A DNA stretch of 12,723 nucleotides from Coemansia sp. RSA 922 (lineage: Eukaryota; Kickxellomycota; Kickxellomycetes; Kickxellales; Kickxellaceae), in NCBI GenBank assembly GCA_027577415.1, contig JANBQS010000743.1, positions 1-12,723 of the forward strand, given 5' to 3'. The notes under the pieces are model-generated. The model saw only the letters and a list, made by a program, of their open reading frames with translations, made no database searches and was not told the origin of the DNA. The number at the start of each line of letters is the position of its first letter. The stretch's first letter is position 1. A program made the position numbers and the translations under genes. Below, piece after piece: positions 1 through 8,200 of this stretch.

Positions 1-1
1 G

Positions 2-142
2 CAGCCCTTTGGCGGATCGCGCGCATCGGGCACTAACGACAAGCCCGGAAGTCCCTCGCTGCTACAGCGCTTTGTATCGCCGCGCTCTATCAAGGAGAAC
101 ATGATTCCTATCTCTGGCTATACGTATCCGTCGAACCAGTAA
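2..142 (+). CDS. PUT2: delta-1-pyrroline-5-carboxylate dehydrogenase, C-terminal end (partial)
   Basis: Only the last 46 codons and the stop (TAA 140-142) lie in the window, read in frame 2. The peptide opens with QPFGGSRASGTNDKPGSPS, the signature near the C-terminus of P5C dehydrogenases (ALDH4A1 in animals, Put2 in yeast), where this block helps bind NAD and glutamate semialdehyde. It continues through LLQRFVSPRSIKENMIPISG to a final YPSNQ, matching the family's RWTSP..IKE..xPL..W.Y tail in order and spacing. Known role: mitochondrial oxidation of glutamate-gamma-semialdehyde to glutamate, the last step of proline catabolism. The catalytic Cys and Glu lie upstream of the window and cannot be checked. 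A general ALDH is the alternative, but RASGTNDKPG is specific to the ALDH4 branch. The next gene on the same strand starts 229 bp later. Confidence 0.9.
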   Translation, partial: QPFGGSRASGTNDKPGSPSLLQRFVSPRSIKENMIPISGYTYPSNQ

Positions 143-371
143 ATAGTCACTTACATGTATCCAATTAAGCATTGATCATTAATATTTATTAGTCGTGTAT
201 CTCTTTTAAAGTAAACAGTCTAAGTTGACCGTCGATATAGGCTCCTATCCCCATAAAGAGCAAGTACACTTGACTATCTTTGCTCGAGTTGCATATGCGC
301 GTCTTACTTTACCGGTAGGACAAACACGCTCACATAGTCACTTTCATATTTTTTTTTACAACGCACTGCAT

Positions 372-797
372 ATGGAGCTTGAGCCTGGAACACCAGTATT
401 TCTCGAAGAAGTTGTAGCGCTAGCCTCGCAATATATCGGGCGAACTGTGCGAGCAACCGGAACACTGCACTCGTACAGTCCCAAGACCGACCGCGCTGCA
501 CTAGTTGATGGCCAAAGTTTGCTGCTGATTGATACCAAGCTTCTAGGCGTACACCAATATCACATTGGTCAGACTTATCAGTTGATTGGCGTAGTAGTAG
601 CGTCATCGCAGGAGGACCACGAAGAGCTCCCCAAGGACTTGTTGGAGGATGTGCGCTACTCGCTCGACATTGTTTTGCAAGCACGTGTGGTGCGAGAAGT
701 CGACGGACTAGATATGGCTATATATCGGAAATCTGTAGTGCTGTTGCGTGCGTTTCTTCAAGACGAGATCAAGACTGCTGGCGCCAATCCTGTTTAG
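372..797 (+). CDS. TEN1: CST complex subunit TEN1 (telomere-capping OB-fold protein), probable
   Basis: A 141-aa single-exon gene. The start is ATG 372; the open frame continues upstream to 225 but has no other in-frame ATG, and residues after 372 align from the family's first positions (ELEPGTPVFLEEV resembles the PG-Y-LPWEV start of animal TEN1). The predicted OB-fold strands are TVRATGTLHSY (25-35), RAALVDGQSLLLIDTKLL (41-58) and TYQLIGVVVAS (68-78), then a loop of about 20 residues rich in Glu/Asp, a strand VLQARVVREVDGLDM (101-115) and a C-terminal helix (116-134). The ARV...V-G-(L/N) stretch followed by a helix is typical of TEN1. Known role: with STN1 and CTC1/Cdc13 it binds the single-stranded telomeric G-tail, caps chromosome ends and promotes C-strand fill-in by polymerase alpha. 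The family is small and diverges fast, so this rests on length, order of motifs and my reading. An unrelated OB-fold protein is the alternative. Confidence 0.75.
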   Translation: MELEPGTPVFLEEVVALASQYIGRTVRATGTLHSYSPKTDRAALVDGQSLLLIDTKLLGVHQYHIGQTYQLIGVVVASSQEDHEELPKDLLEDVRYSLDIVLQARVVREVDGLDMAIYRKSVVLLRAFLQDEIKTAGANPV

Positions 798-930
798 ATA
801 ACATGAGATCATTGGGGTCGTGGGAACAGAGCGCTAAAGCGTGAGAACAAGCACATGTGTGCATAACCTAGATCAGTCCAGTCAAGGCTATTGGGCAGGA
901 CCAGGGGGAGAGAAGGCTGACTGAAGAAAC

Positions 931-1062
931 GCATAAATAAGCCTCGACCATTCTTCTCGCACGACAACTTTTTTTTCTCTAGTTTGATTTATATATCTTC
1001 TTTTTTTCTTGTCTCTGTTGAACCACAAATACGACTCGCAAGAGTAATATTGAAAAAATAAC
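931..1062 (+). promoter_or_regulatory. core promoter and pyrimidine-rich leader of ALDH7A1
   Basis: The 265 bp between TEN1 and ALDH7A1 contain a TATA-like CATAAATAA at 932-940 and then a long T/C-rich stretch (about 950-1020, with runs TTTTTTTTCTCT and TTCTTTTTTTCTTGTCTCT). The stretch ends about 45 bp before ATG 1063. This order of TATA, CT-rich tract and ATG is common in fungal promoters. An AGGGG motif lies just upstream at 903-907. The assignment comes from motif position only; the transcription start is not known. Confidence 0.35.
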
Positions 1063-2664
1063 ATGGCTATCCCAAGAGTTATTCGTCCTTTGAAGCACTC
1101 CAGTGCTCTGCGAAGCGCGAGATCGGCTTTCTCGACTACTTCTACGGCGAGGACTACCTCAGTGACGCTCAAGGCGCTAGGACTAGATTCATACAATCTG
1201 GGAGTGTACAACGGCGAGTGGAGTGGCAACGGTGATGTCGTTGAGACTGTCAACCCAGCTACCGGCGAGGTTTTGGGAGCTGTGCAGCAAGCCAGCGGCA
1301 AGGACCTCGACCACACTCTGCAGTGTGCGACAAAGGCAGCCAAAATGTGGCGCGAAGTGCCAGCACCCAAGCGCGGAGAGATTGTGCGCCAGATGCGCAA
1401 CGCCCTAAGCGAGAAGATCGAGCCTCTGGGCAGACTCGTGTCGCTGGAAATGGGCAAGATCTTGCCCGAGGGTATTGGCGAGGTGCAAGAGTATGTGGAT
1501 ATTGCTGACTATGCTGTTGGTTTGAGCCGGATGTTGAACGGTCAAGTTATTCCCAGCGAGCGGCCTGGCCATATGATGATGGAGATGTGGAATCCGCTTG
1601 GCGTCGTGGGTGTTATCTCTGCCTTCAACTTCCCCGTTGCTGTGTACGGATGGAACAGTGCTCTGAGCCTGGTATGTGGCAACGCCGTGGTGTGGAAGGG
1701 AGCACCAACCACTAGCCTCACCTCTGTTGCGGTTACGAAGATCCTGGCCGAGGTCCTCGAGGCAAACGGCCTGCCTGGAGCTCTGTGCTCGCTAGCGACT
1801 GGCGGTGCTGATATTGGCAACCAGATTGCACAGGACAAGCGCGTCAACCTGGTCTCGTTTACTGGCAGCACGAACGTGGGTCGTAAGGTGGGACTGACCG
1901 TGCAAGAGCGCTTTGGCAAGAGCCTTTTGGAGCTGGGCGGCAACAACGCCATCATTGTGCATAACGACGCTGACATTGACTTGGCCGTGCGCTCCATTCT
2001 ATTTGCGGCTGTCGGCACTGCCGGACAGCGCTGCACGACCACTCGTCGTCTGTTCTTGCACGAGGATATCCACGACACGTTTATCGAGCGTCTGATAAAG
2101 GCTTACGGCCAGATCCGCGTTGGCAACCCGTTGGAGGCAGGAATTCTTTGTGGCCCGCTGCACACCAAGGCAGCAGTAGCTGCGTTCAAGGAAGGTATCG
2201 CCGATGTCAAGGCTCAGGGCGGCACTATCGTCCATGGCGGCAACGTGCTTAGCCACCTTGCGGGCAACTTTGTCGAGCCGACGATCACCAGCATCTCTCA
2301 CGATGCGCCGGTGGTGCACCGCGAGATCTTTGCACCGATCTTGCATACTATCAAGTTCTCCAACATCAACGAGGCTATTGAGTGGAACAATGAGGTTGGC
2401 CAGGGCCTTAGCAGCAGCCTGTTTACTACCAGTCCCGAGCGTATCTTCAACTGGATCGGTCCAGCTGGATCAGACTGTGGCATTGTCAACGTCAACATTC
2501 CAACCAACGGCGCTGAAATTGGCGGAGCGCTTGGCGGTGAGAAGGAGACTGGCGGAGGACGCGAGTCGGGTAGCACATCGTGGCAGCAGTACATGCGTCG
2601 CCAGACTTGCACTGTCAACTACAGCGGCATGCTGCCTCTTGCTCAGGGCATCAAGTTCGAATAG
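1063..2664 (+). CDS. ALDH7A1: alpha-aminoadipic semialdehyde dehydrogenase (antiquitin, ALDH7A1), mitochondrial
   Basis: A 533-aa intronless gene that matches antiquitin end to end. Family blocks seen include [11 protein letters not shown] (100-110), SLEMGKIL (127-134), GEVQEYVDI (139-147), [10 protein letters not shown] (176-185), [10 protein letters not shown] (189-198), WKGAPTTSL (211-219), FTGSTNVG (266-273), [10 protein letters not shown] (288-297), [14 protein letters not shown] (318-331), and the end [14 protein letters not shown] to PLAQGIKFE. Catalytic Cys is C324, general base E290 and oxyanion Asn N189. E143 and R323 correspond to human E121 and R301, which hold the aminoadipate carboxylate, so substrate specificity looks kept. 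Residues 1-33 are basic and Ser/Thr/Ala-rich with almost no acidic residues, like a mitochondrial presequence. Known reaction: NAD-dependent oxidation of aminoadipate semialdehyde (in equilibrium with piperideine-6-carboxylate) to aminoadipate in lysine degradation. It converges on NDUFA2 with 67 bp between stop codons, so the 3' UTRs probably overlap. Confidence 0.97.
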   Translation: MAIPRVIRPLKHSSALRSARSAFSTTSTARTTSVTLKALGLDSYNLGVYNGEWSGNGDVVETVNPATGEVLGAVQQASGKDLDHTLQCATKAAKMWREVPAPKRGEIVRQMRNALSEKIEPLGRLVSLEMGKILPEGIGEVQEYVDIADYAVGLSRMLNGQVIPSERPGHMMMEMWNPLGVVGVISAFNFPVAVYGWNSALSLVCGNAVVWKGAPTTSLTSVAVTKILAEVLEANGLPGALCSLATGGADIGNQIAQDKRVNLVSFTGSTNVGRKVGLTVQERFGKSLLELGGNNAIIVHNDADIDLAVRSILFAAVGTAGQRCTTTRRLFLHEDIHDTFIERLIKAYGQIRVGNPLEAGILCGPLHTKAAVAAFKEGIADVKAQGGTIVHGGNVLSHLAGNFVEPTITSISHDAPVVHREIFAPILHTIKFSNINEAIEWNNEVGQGLSSSLFTTSPERIFNWIGPAGSDCGIVNVNIPTNGAEIGGALGGEKETGGGRESGSTSWQQYMRRQTCTVNYSGMLPLAQGIKFE

Positions 2665-2731
2665 TAGGCAATAATACTTTTCTTTCCTTTCATACAACGA
2701 CATATTCTTTTTTAAAAACACTGGACATCTA

Positions 2732-3225
2732 TTACTTGGCTTCAGAGACTAGGGCGTTGAACTTTTTCTCAACATCATTGGCACTGAGGTTGTCGACTAC
2801 GATCTTGCGCTCTTGTCCCAGCTCTACACATACAGAGAGTCAAAGCAAAAAAATATACGCCAGCTTAGTTGACCAAAGATAAGAATACCTTGCTCAATCT
2901 CCTTTTTGGCCCTTTGCGCACTTACCAAAGCGAGCAATAATACGCGACTCGACGCCACTGGCCTCACGGATAAGGATGGGCAGTCCTGGGTTGGCGTCCT
3001 TTAGCCCTGGATACGACTTTACAATAAAGTCCCTACAGCCTTTAGATAGAAGTGAAACCCCCCAGTTAGCGTCTACGGACTGGGCTATGTAGATACATCG
3101 TCCTTTTGTCGAACGTCAACTGCCCAAAAAAATGACACCTACCGCAGGCCTCGGCTGGCTGGCGAATTCTGCGACATGTGAACACGGAGCTCCTTAAGGC
3201 TCTTGGAAAAGGCGCGGACAGACAT
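2732..3225 (-). CDS. NDUFA2: NADH:ubiquinone oxidoreductase (complex I) subunit NDUFA2/B8, three exons
   Basis: Reconstructed on the minus strand: exon 1 is 3225-3143, exon 2 is 3032-2926 and exon 3 is 2823-2732, together 282 nt or 93 aa plus TAA. It begins [19 protein letters not shown] and contains [38 protein letters not shown], and [17 protein letters not shown]. These follow the animal and fungal B8 pattern (REIRxHxCQxSP.S.GVRDFI..Y..LK..NP.LPILIRE....P..ARY..G.E..V.L...S) block by block, including across both splice junctions. The subunit has a thioredoxin-like fold (L51/S25/CI-B8 family) and sits on the matrix arm of complex I. The two cysteines that form a disulfide in mammals are Ser18 and Ala52 here. 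Start ATG 3225-3223 gives the expected N-terminus. Presence of this gene implies a fungus with proton-pumping complex I. Confidence 0.95.
2824..2925 (-). other. NDUFA2 intron 2
   Basis: A 102-nt intron on the minus strand with donor GTAAGT and acceptor TGTGTAG. A branch-like CTAAG lies at 2868-2864, followed by a T-rich stretch. Splicing joins TTTG|AG to give ARFELGQE, which keeps the frame and the conserved Gly-x-Glu near the C-terminus. A start at the second AG would break the frame. Confidence 0.88.
3033..3142 (-). other. NDUFA2 intron 1
   Basis: A 110-nt intron on the minus strand with donor GTAGGT (from 3142) and acceptor GCTGTAG (ending at 3033). A canonical CTAAC branch site lies at 3069-3065, about 32 nt before the acceptor. 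Removing it joins CG|G GAC and restores the LRDF block, which is conserved in the family. Confidence 0.9.
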
Positions 3226-3418
3226 GATTATAATAGAGTATTTTTTTTGTGTAATTAAAAATGACCAAGAAACTAAAAAGCGAATCGATAGTGTTCACAG
3301 CTTCAAACGATCAAAGTCGCAATCGGCCATAACACAAGCGTAGTAAATAAAATCGTACTTTATATTGGCAAAAAATTTAGGCTGCTAGATCTCTTTAAGA
3401 TTTTACTCTCTTGGTAAT
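3226..3418. promoter_or_regulatory. divergent promoter shared by NDUFA2 and PPT2
   Basis: These 193 bp separate two divergently oriented start codons and must hold both promoters. The stretch is AT-rich, with T and A runs at 3241-3275 and a TTTATATTGG segment near 3359-3368. I see no clear paired TATA boxes or a known operator. Confidence 0.5.
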
Positions 3419-3802
3419 ATGATAGTCGGTATTGGCATTGACATACTCTGTGTGTCGCGGATTGAGGCTATTGTACGGCGAGGCAGTCGCTTTACTGGTC
3501 GCTTTGCCCGACGTATACTTAGCGATCGTGAGATCGGCTACTTTGGCAGTACAGTGGCAACCCAAGAAGACGCAGCACAAGTCAAATACTTGGCCACTCG
3601 GTGGTGTCTCAAGGAGGCCATTTACAAGGCAGCATACCCACAGCAGACTTTACGCTGGAGCGACGTTACAATTGTCAAAACGGGCCCCAAACCCACCATG
3701 GATGTGCGGTGGGGTCCTGAGCTAGCAAACGCACAAGCACATGTCTCGCTCTCACACGACGGTGGGATGCTTGCTGGGGTTGTAGTCGTAGAGACAAGTT
3801 AG
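3419..3802 (+). CDS. PPT2: holo-[acyl-carrier-protein] synthase, AcpS/PPT2 type
   Basis: A 127-aa intronless gene, the usual size of AcpS-type 4'-phosphopantetheinyl transferases. Diagnostic motifs are GIGIDILCVSRIE (4-16) with metal-binding Asp8, FARRILSDREI (29-39), YLATRWCLKEAIYKA (57-71) with Glu66 in the W-x2-KEA motif, and the C-terminal VSLSHDGGMLAGVVV (109-123). Known reaction: transfer of phosphopantetheine from CoA to a serine of an acyl carrier protein. A stand-alone AcpS-type enzyme in a fungus is normally Ppt2, which activates the mitochondrial ACP. The protein starts right at the catalytic motif, as bacterial AcpS does, and shows no obvious mitochondrial presequence, so localisation is inferred. 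It converges on NOP15 with 66 bp between the stops. Confidence 0.93.
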   Translation: MIVGIGIDILCVSRIEAIVRRGSRFTGRFARRILSDREIGYFGSTVATQEDAAQVKYLATRWCLKEAIYKAAYPQQTLRWSDVTIVKTGPKPTMDVRWGPELANAQAHVSLSHDGGMLAGVVVVETS

Positions 3803-3868
3803 ATAATTGTATTTCGCTTTAATAGAGCAACGTGTTTGGACAAATAGAAAGAAAACAAGGACATTTTT

Positions 3869-4888
3869 TTACTCTGCGTCATCATACTTGACGTGCTTGG
3901 CCTTGGGCGGCCTGACGCCCTTGTATCCCTGGAAGTCATAGTCGATGCCAGCGGCTTGCAGCTTGGTGCGCTTCTTATTCTCCCTCGCGACTAGGCGGTT
4001 GACCTGAGACTCTACCTCCTCCTGCGTGCGCTGGCGGTTGTGCACAGCCTGGTGAGCGCGAAGACGTTGGCCAGGGACAATCTTTGCATGTCTGTTGACA
4101 AACAACTGCGGGTGCACCTTGTCTTCGGGAACAACGACGCACTTGAGCAAGCGCTCAAACATCAAATAGTTGTTCATAGTCTCGGCAACAATCTTGGCTA
4201 CCTCGTGGTGAGCAAACTCAATAAAGGCAAAGTGCCGAGACCGACCGGTCTTGGGGTTCCGCGACAAGCGCAGCCGCTTAATGGTACCAAACTGCTTAAA
4301 GTAGCCCATCATCTGCTCTTCGTAGAAACCGTGAGGAATGCGACCAATATAGATAACGCCGGGCTTACCCTTGCTCTTCTTTAGCTTATCAAGGCGAGCA
4401 CGGATAATTGAGCTGGCCTTACCGTCAATATCAATCTTTCCTTGGCCTGAACGGAATACATCATCCTCTTCGCCCTCAGAATCGCTGGCCTCGCTCTCGC
4501 TACCCTTGATTCCGGCAAGGAGCGCGTCTTCGTCAATCTCGCTTTCCGAGTCATCGCTGTCTTCTTCAAGGCGGACAACGTCTGTCGACTCCTCTTCAGC
4601 AGCGGCCTCTTCCTCCTCCTCGTCTTCTACCTCGCTGCCGGATGCCTCCTCGACTGCCGAATCGTCAGACATTTCTTCGTAGATCGTCTCTTCGACCTCC
4701 TCCTCGTCATCCTGCTCTTCGGACTCTGACTCGGGCTCGGGCCTCTTTGCAGGCGTCTTCACTGGGGCGCTTTTCTTGGCCGGGGCGCTCTTCTTTGCTG
4801 GGGCGCTCTTCTTCGCGGCAGCTGCGGGTGTCGACTTGGGAGCTGGTGCGGCCTTTCCCTTGGCGGCGGGTTTACGTCCAGGAGCCAT
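3869..4888 (-). CDS. NOP15: nucleolar RRM protein NOP15 (NIFK-like), 60S ribosome biogenesis
   Basis: A 339-aa intronless protein. Residues 1-50 are Lys/Ala/Pro-rich with three tandem KKSAPA-type units (26-43). Residues 51-147 are very acidic, with runs of Asp, Glu and Ser typical of nucleolar proteins. The single RRM spans about 177-254, with RNP2 VIYIGRI (178-184) and RNP1 RSRHFAFIEF (216-225). It is followed by the Nop15/NIFK segment MNNYLMFERLLKCVVVPEDKVHP (starting 238) and a basic C-terminal region with GIDYDFQGYKG (314-324), also typical of the family. Known role: binds pre-rRNA near ITS2 and is needed for 27S processing and large-subunit maturation in the nucleolus. The acidic N-terminus is longer than in yeast Nop15 (220 aa). 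The RRM and the flanking signature make the family clear; the N-terminal start is the only ATG that gives the full basic leader. Confidence 0.92.
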   Translation of the reverse strand: MAPGRKPAAKGKAAPAPKSTPAAAAKKSAPAKKSAPAKKSAPVKTPAKRPEPESESEEQDDEEEVEETIYEEMSDDSAVEEASGSEVEDEEEEEAAAEEESTDVVRLEEDSDDSESEIDEDALLAGIKGSESEASDSEGEEDDVFRSGQGKIDIDGKASSIIRARLDKLKKSKGKPGVIYIGRIPHGFYEEQMMGYFKQFGTIKRLRLSRNPKTGRSRHFAFIEFAHHEVAKIVAETMNNYLMFERLLKCVVVPEDKVHPQLFVNRHAKIVPGQRLRAHQAVHNRQRTQEEVESQVNRLVARENKKRTKLQAAGIDYDFQGYKGVRPPKAKHVKYDDAE

Positions 4889-5297
4889 GTTTATATGTGT
4901 GGAATATAGAGTTAATGTAAAAGCTGAGGAGGTGCAAATTTAACAAGTAAACAGGTCAAAGGAAGCAAGCAGGCATGGAAGACCAAAAAAAGCGTGAAGG
5001 AAAATCGATCTCTGGGTCAAAGAGGAAAAAAAAAAAACTTGGGACAGATAATTTGATTTTGATCTGGTGATACTGGGGCGTGCCTGAAATCCAGTTTAAC
5101 CAAAACATGTGGGTGTGATACGGAGTGAGTGGTTTCCTGGTCTAGAATACTATCGTTTACTCTAAATTGCTTATTACTACTGTTATTGTTGTTGTTGTTG
5201 CCTGCGCCATTCACTCTCTTTCTTTCGCGGTTATAGACATTTAGACATTCCACCTCTTGGGTAGGGCAGGCACACTCACATTTCTTTTCATAGCTCA
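4889..5297. promoter_or_regulatory. divergent spacer between NOP15 and MPS1
   Basis: 409 bp without a supported gene, holding the promoters of both flanking genes. It includes an A-rich tract at 5024-5038, a (TTG)5 microsatellite at 5186-5200, and a C/T-rich stretch with TTTCGCG at 5223-5229, about 69 bp before the MPS1 ATG. I found no conserved peptide in it on either strand, and no clear ribosomal-biogenesis box next to NOP15. Confidence 0.5.
5186..5200. repeat. (TTG)5 microsatellite
   Basis: Five perfect TTG units in the upstream region of MPS1. It is short and could have arisen by chance slippage; no function is implied. Confidence 0.7.
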
Positions 5298-8200
5298 ATG
5301 TCGCTGTACAACAATAGCTACGGCTCGTCGGAGCGCGGTAGCCAGCAAGGGTATCGATCATCCCGCCCACCCTACTCGTCGTTGTCATCGAGTAAATCAG
5401 TTACAGCCAGCAGTAAACCCGAGTTCTCGTTGGACGACTATAACGAAATTGACAAAATGAGCGACATGGAACACATGGACTTTGAAAGGACAAACCAGTC
5501 GCCAGAAACCTGGTCGCGTGTAGATAGAGACACCGCCGTAGACGACAAAAATGGCGTGGCATTTTTCGGCAAGCGAGCCGCTCGTAGTCACTCGCATGAC
5601 GAACAAGCCTTCATGGCCACTTCAAACACTGAAGGCATTCTGGGCAGAATAGACGCCAGTGGAAGGGGCTATGAGCGACAACCCCGGGAGTATGACAGCG
5701 GCAGTCACTCAGCACTGCTACCGACCGATGGCCGAAGGCTGCTATCGCCTGAGCACAGGTATGGCTCGGCATTGCAATTGTCGCAAGAGTCCGAGTACAC
5801 GACTAAGAACGTAACGCCCGCATCTTACCGAGCCTCTCAGCGGAGTTCAGACACCACGGTCAAAGTCAGGTTTAGCTCTGAAATTACAAGCGAACAAGCT
5901 ACTGATACGACGACTGTCAAAACGGCTAGGCATAGTACAGGATACCTAGCTGAACAACCAACGTCTAACGAGTATGCTATGGCCGAGACGCCGGCATTAA
6001 AGCCGCTTGCACATCCCGTCCAGGGGTCAACGGTAACTTCGCGGTGGAAGCGTCGTGGGCGGTTTGGGCTAGCCAAGCCCAAGCGCAACGACCATGGTTT
6101 GTTTACTGAGGACAGCACGCATGATGGTGACGGGGACAGCATGGGTTTTGGTACTAATAGCCCGCCTAAATCCCTTGAATTCCTGGGCGGGTCCACCGGT
6201 TCTATTGACCACAAGCCATTCAGCTCTCGCCATACCCAATCGCCACCTCGTAGCCATTTATCAGGCCATGGCAGTATTGGCTCTGAGAATAGTCAGCGGC
6301 ATTCATTTGCCTCTATGGATGAACCAGCACCAGAGTTTGAAAACACATTTCATACTGCTCGTCCGCGCTACTCTAGTAAGAGTCCTCCAGACGTGGCCTC
6401 TGCCGGTCCAGCGGATACAGCACGCAGGCCCTACGAGAGCTCGGTTCAGAACAGATCAATGGATATCAGCGATGTGTCTATGACCAGCAACCCTAGGAGC
6501 CGCCCACACTCGCCAGATGTTGACAGTGCAATCAAGACACCAGCGAGCACTGGGTCATTATCGCGCACTTCTTTCAGCGAGCATTCCGGCTCGCATGGCA
6601 AGCGGACTGCCGAGCTACGACAGTCGGAGGGTGGTGGTGGTGGTGATTCCAAGGAGTACGCAACAAGTGATATGGCTCGCCGCCGTGTATTGTCGCCCTT
6701 AATTGGACGCGTACGACCTTTGGGGTCGTCGGTTGGTTCAGCGTCTAACGAAAGCCTTGGCCAGAGAGTCGAGCTTGGCACGTCGCCAAAGATGCAGCCT
6801 AAGAGTGGCTCGCCCAACTCACAAGGACATGCCTTGGTTCGGGCTAGCACGGCCTCGGCTTTGGAGAAGCGCTCATCAGTGCATGGCGACTCTGCTATGG
6901 AGATATCATCTCGGTTCCAGCAGTACGAGATGCGTATGAAGGAAGCATCGCCACAGTACCGATCACCGCGCGAGCGCCAGAGGGGCTTAGGCGGCCTTGT
7001 GCGTAGTGCCGACGTGAGCATGGGCTCCGCAGACTCGAGCAGAGCGGAAGATGGCGAGCACTATCGTTTAGACCAGTATGCGCCTTTGGAGCCAAAGTCA
7101 TCTTCTCGGCGCCTAAACTCGGCTTCTAGTAGTGCGCGAATGACTGACAAACCGACAGCGCCTGCCTATGACGGGCGGCCTGAGCACCATAGCGTCAGTA
7201 ATGCGTCTCCGAGACTGTCGGCGCGCCGGGTTGCTGCTACTGCCACTGATAATAACTTTGAGGCTTTGCGAAGGGGTGGTACATCAGCTGTAACGGATGA
7301 AAATGCGCCTAATGGTGTGCGCGGTAGCGCCAAACCGACGAATGGGCAGAGCGAGGACAGAAATAGGTCGCCTTACCTGTCGCCAGTTGTTGTGGAGAAG
7401 CCGGCGCTACAAGCACAGTACGCAGAGGCTCTGTCGCAAGTAGCCCAACAAAGGAAGCCTGCTGTTACCTTTAGCCAGCCAGCAATCACTCCACCTCGAC
7501 AGGCCACTCAGTCGCAATCGCAGACAAATTCGCAGCCCAAGGCAACAGCGCAGACGACGCCGCAGGACCAACAGCAGCAACAGCAGCAGGCTGTGCAAGG
7601 CGGCATAGCGACAGATCCCAAGCGTACATTGGTAGTTAACGGGCGCTCGTACCAGAAAATCAGCATCACTGGTCGCGGTGGCAGCTCCAAGGTGTACAAG
7701 GCGATGTCGCCCAAGCACGAGATATTTGCGATCAAGCGAGTATCGTTTTCTCGAGCTGACATGCAAGCGATCGAGGGCTATATCAACGAGATCATCCTAC
7801 TACGCAAATTCGAGGGTAATCCGTATATCATCCAGCTCTACGACGCAGAGATCAATAAGGAGCGCGGGCTGATCCACATGGTGATGGAGTTTGGCGAGAC
7901 AGATCTTGCCAGCGTCTTGAAGCGGCAGGGCGACCGACCGCTGGGCATGAACACGATCAGACTGTACTGGGAGCAGATGTTGAAGGCGGTTCAGATCATC
8001 CACGACGAGCGCGTTGTGCATGCGGATCTCAAGCCTGCCAACTATCTCTTGGTGCGCGGGTCGCTGAAGCTCATTGACTTTGGAATCGCAAAGTCTATTG
8101 GTAACGATACGACCAACATTCACCGCGAGAACCAAGTAGGCACGGTCAACTATATGTCGCCCGAGGCAATCAAGGAAACTAACACTGAGGGTGGTACGCG

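Noticed and set aside
225..371. An N-terminal extension of the TEN1 reading frame
   Set aside because: The upstream frame starts at a TTG and contains no ATG before 372. Its peptide has no family similarity and runs through T-rich leader-like DNA.
888..1457. A 189-codon minus-strand frame over the ALDH7A1 promoter and 5' end
   Set aside because: A shadow of the coding and pyrimidine-rich sequence, with Ser/Arg/Lys-biased composition and no family match.
2580..2882. A 100-codon plus-strand frame across the 3' end of ALDH7A1
   Set aside because: It overlaps the conserved ALDH C-terminus in another frame and then runs antisense through NDUFA2 exon 3 and intron 2.
3278..3289. The 12-mer AAGCGAATCGAT, repeated exactly at 11964-11975, both in promoter regions
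   Set aside because: A few exact 12-mer pairs are expected by chance in a 12.7-kb window, and ATCGAT also occurs in MPS1 coding sequence, so I do not call it a shared operator.
4371..4682. A Ser-rich frame opposite NOP15
   Set aside because: It is the reverse complement of the Glu/Asp tract (GAG/GAC reads as CTC/GTC and TCC/TCG in other frames), not a gene.
6446..7021. A 191-codon minus-strand frame inside MPS1
   Set aside because: Antisense to the low-complexity Ser-rich part of MPS1; codon bias of the kinase gene keeps the opposite frame open.
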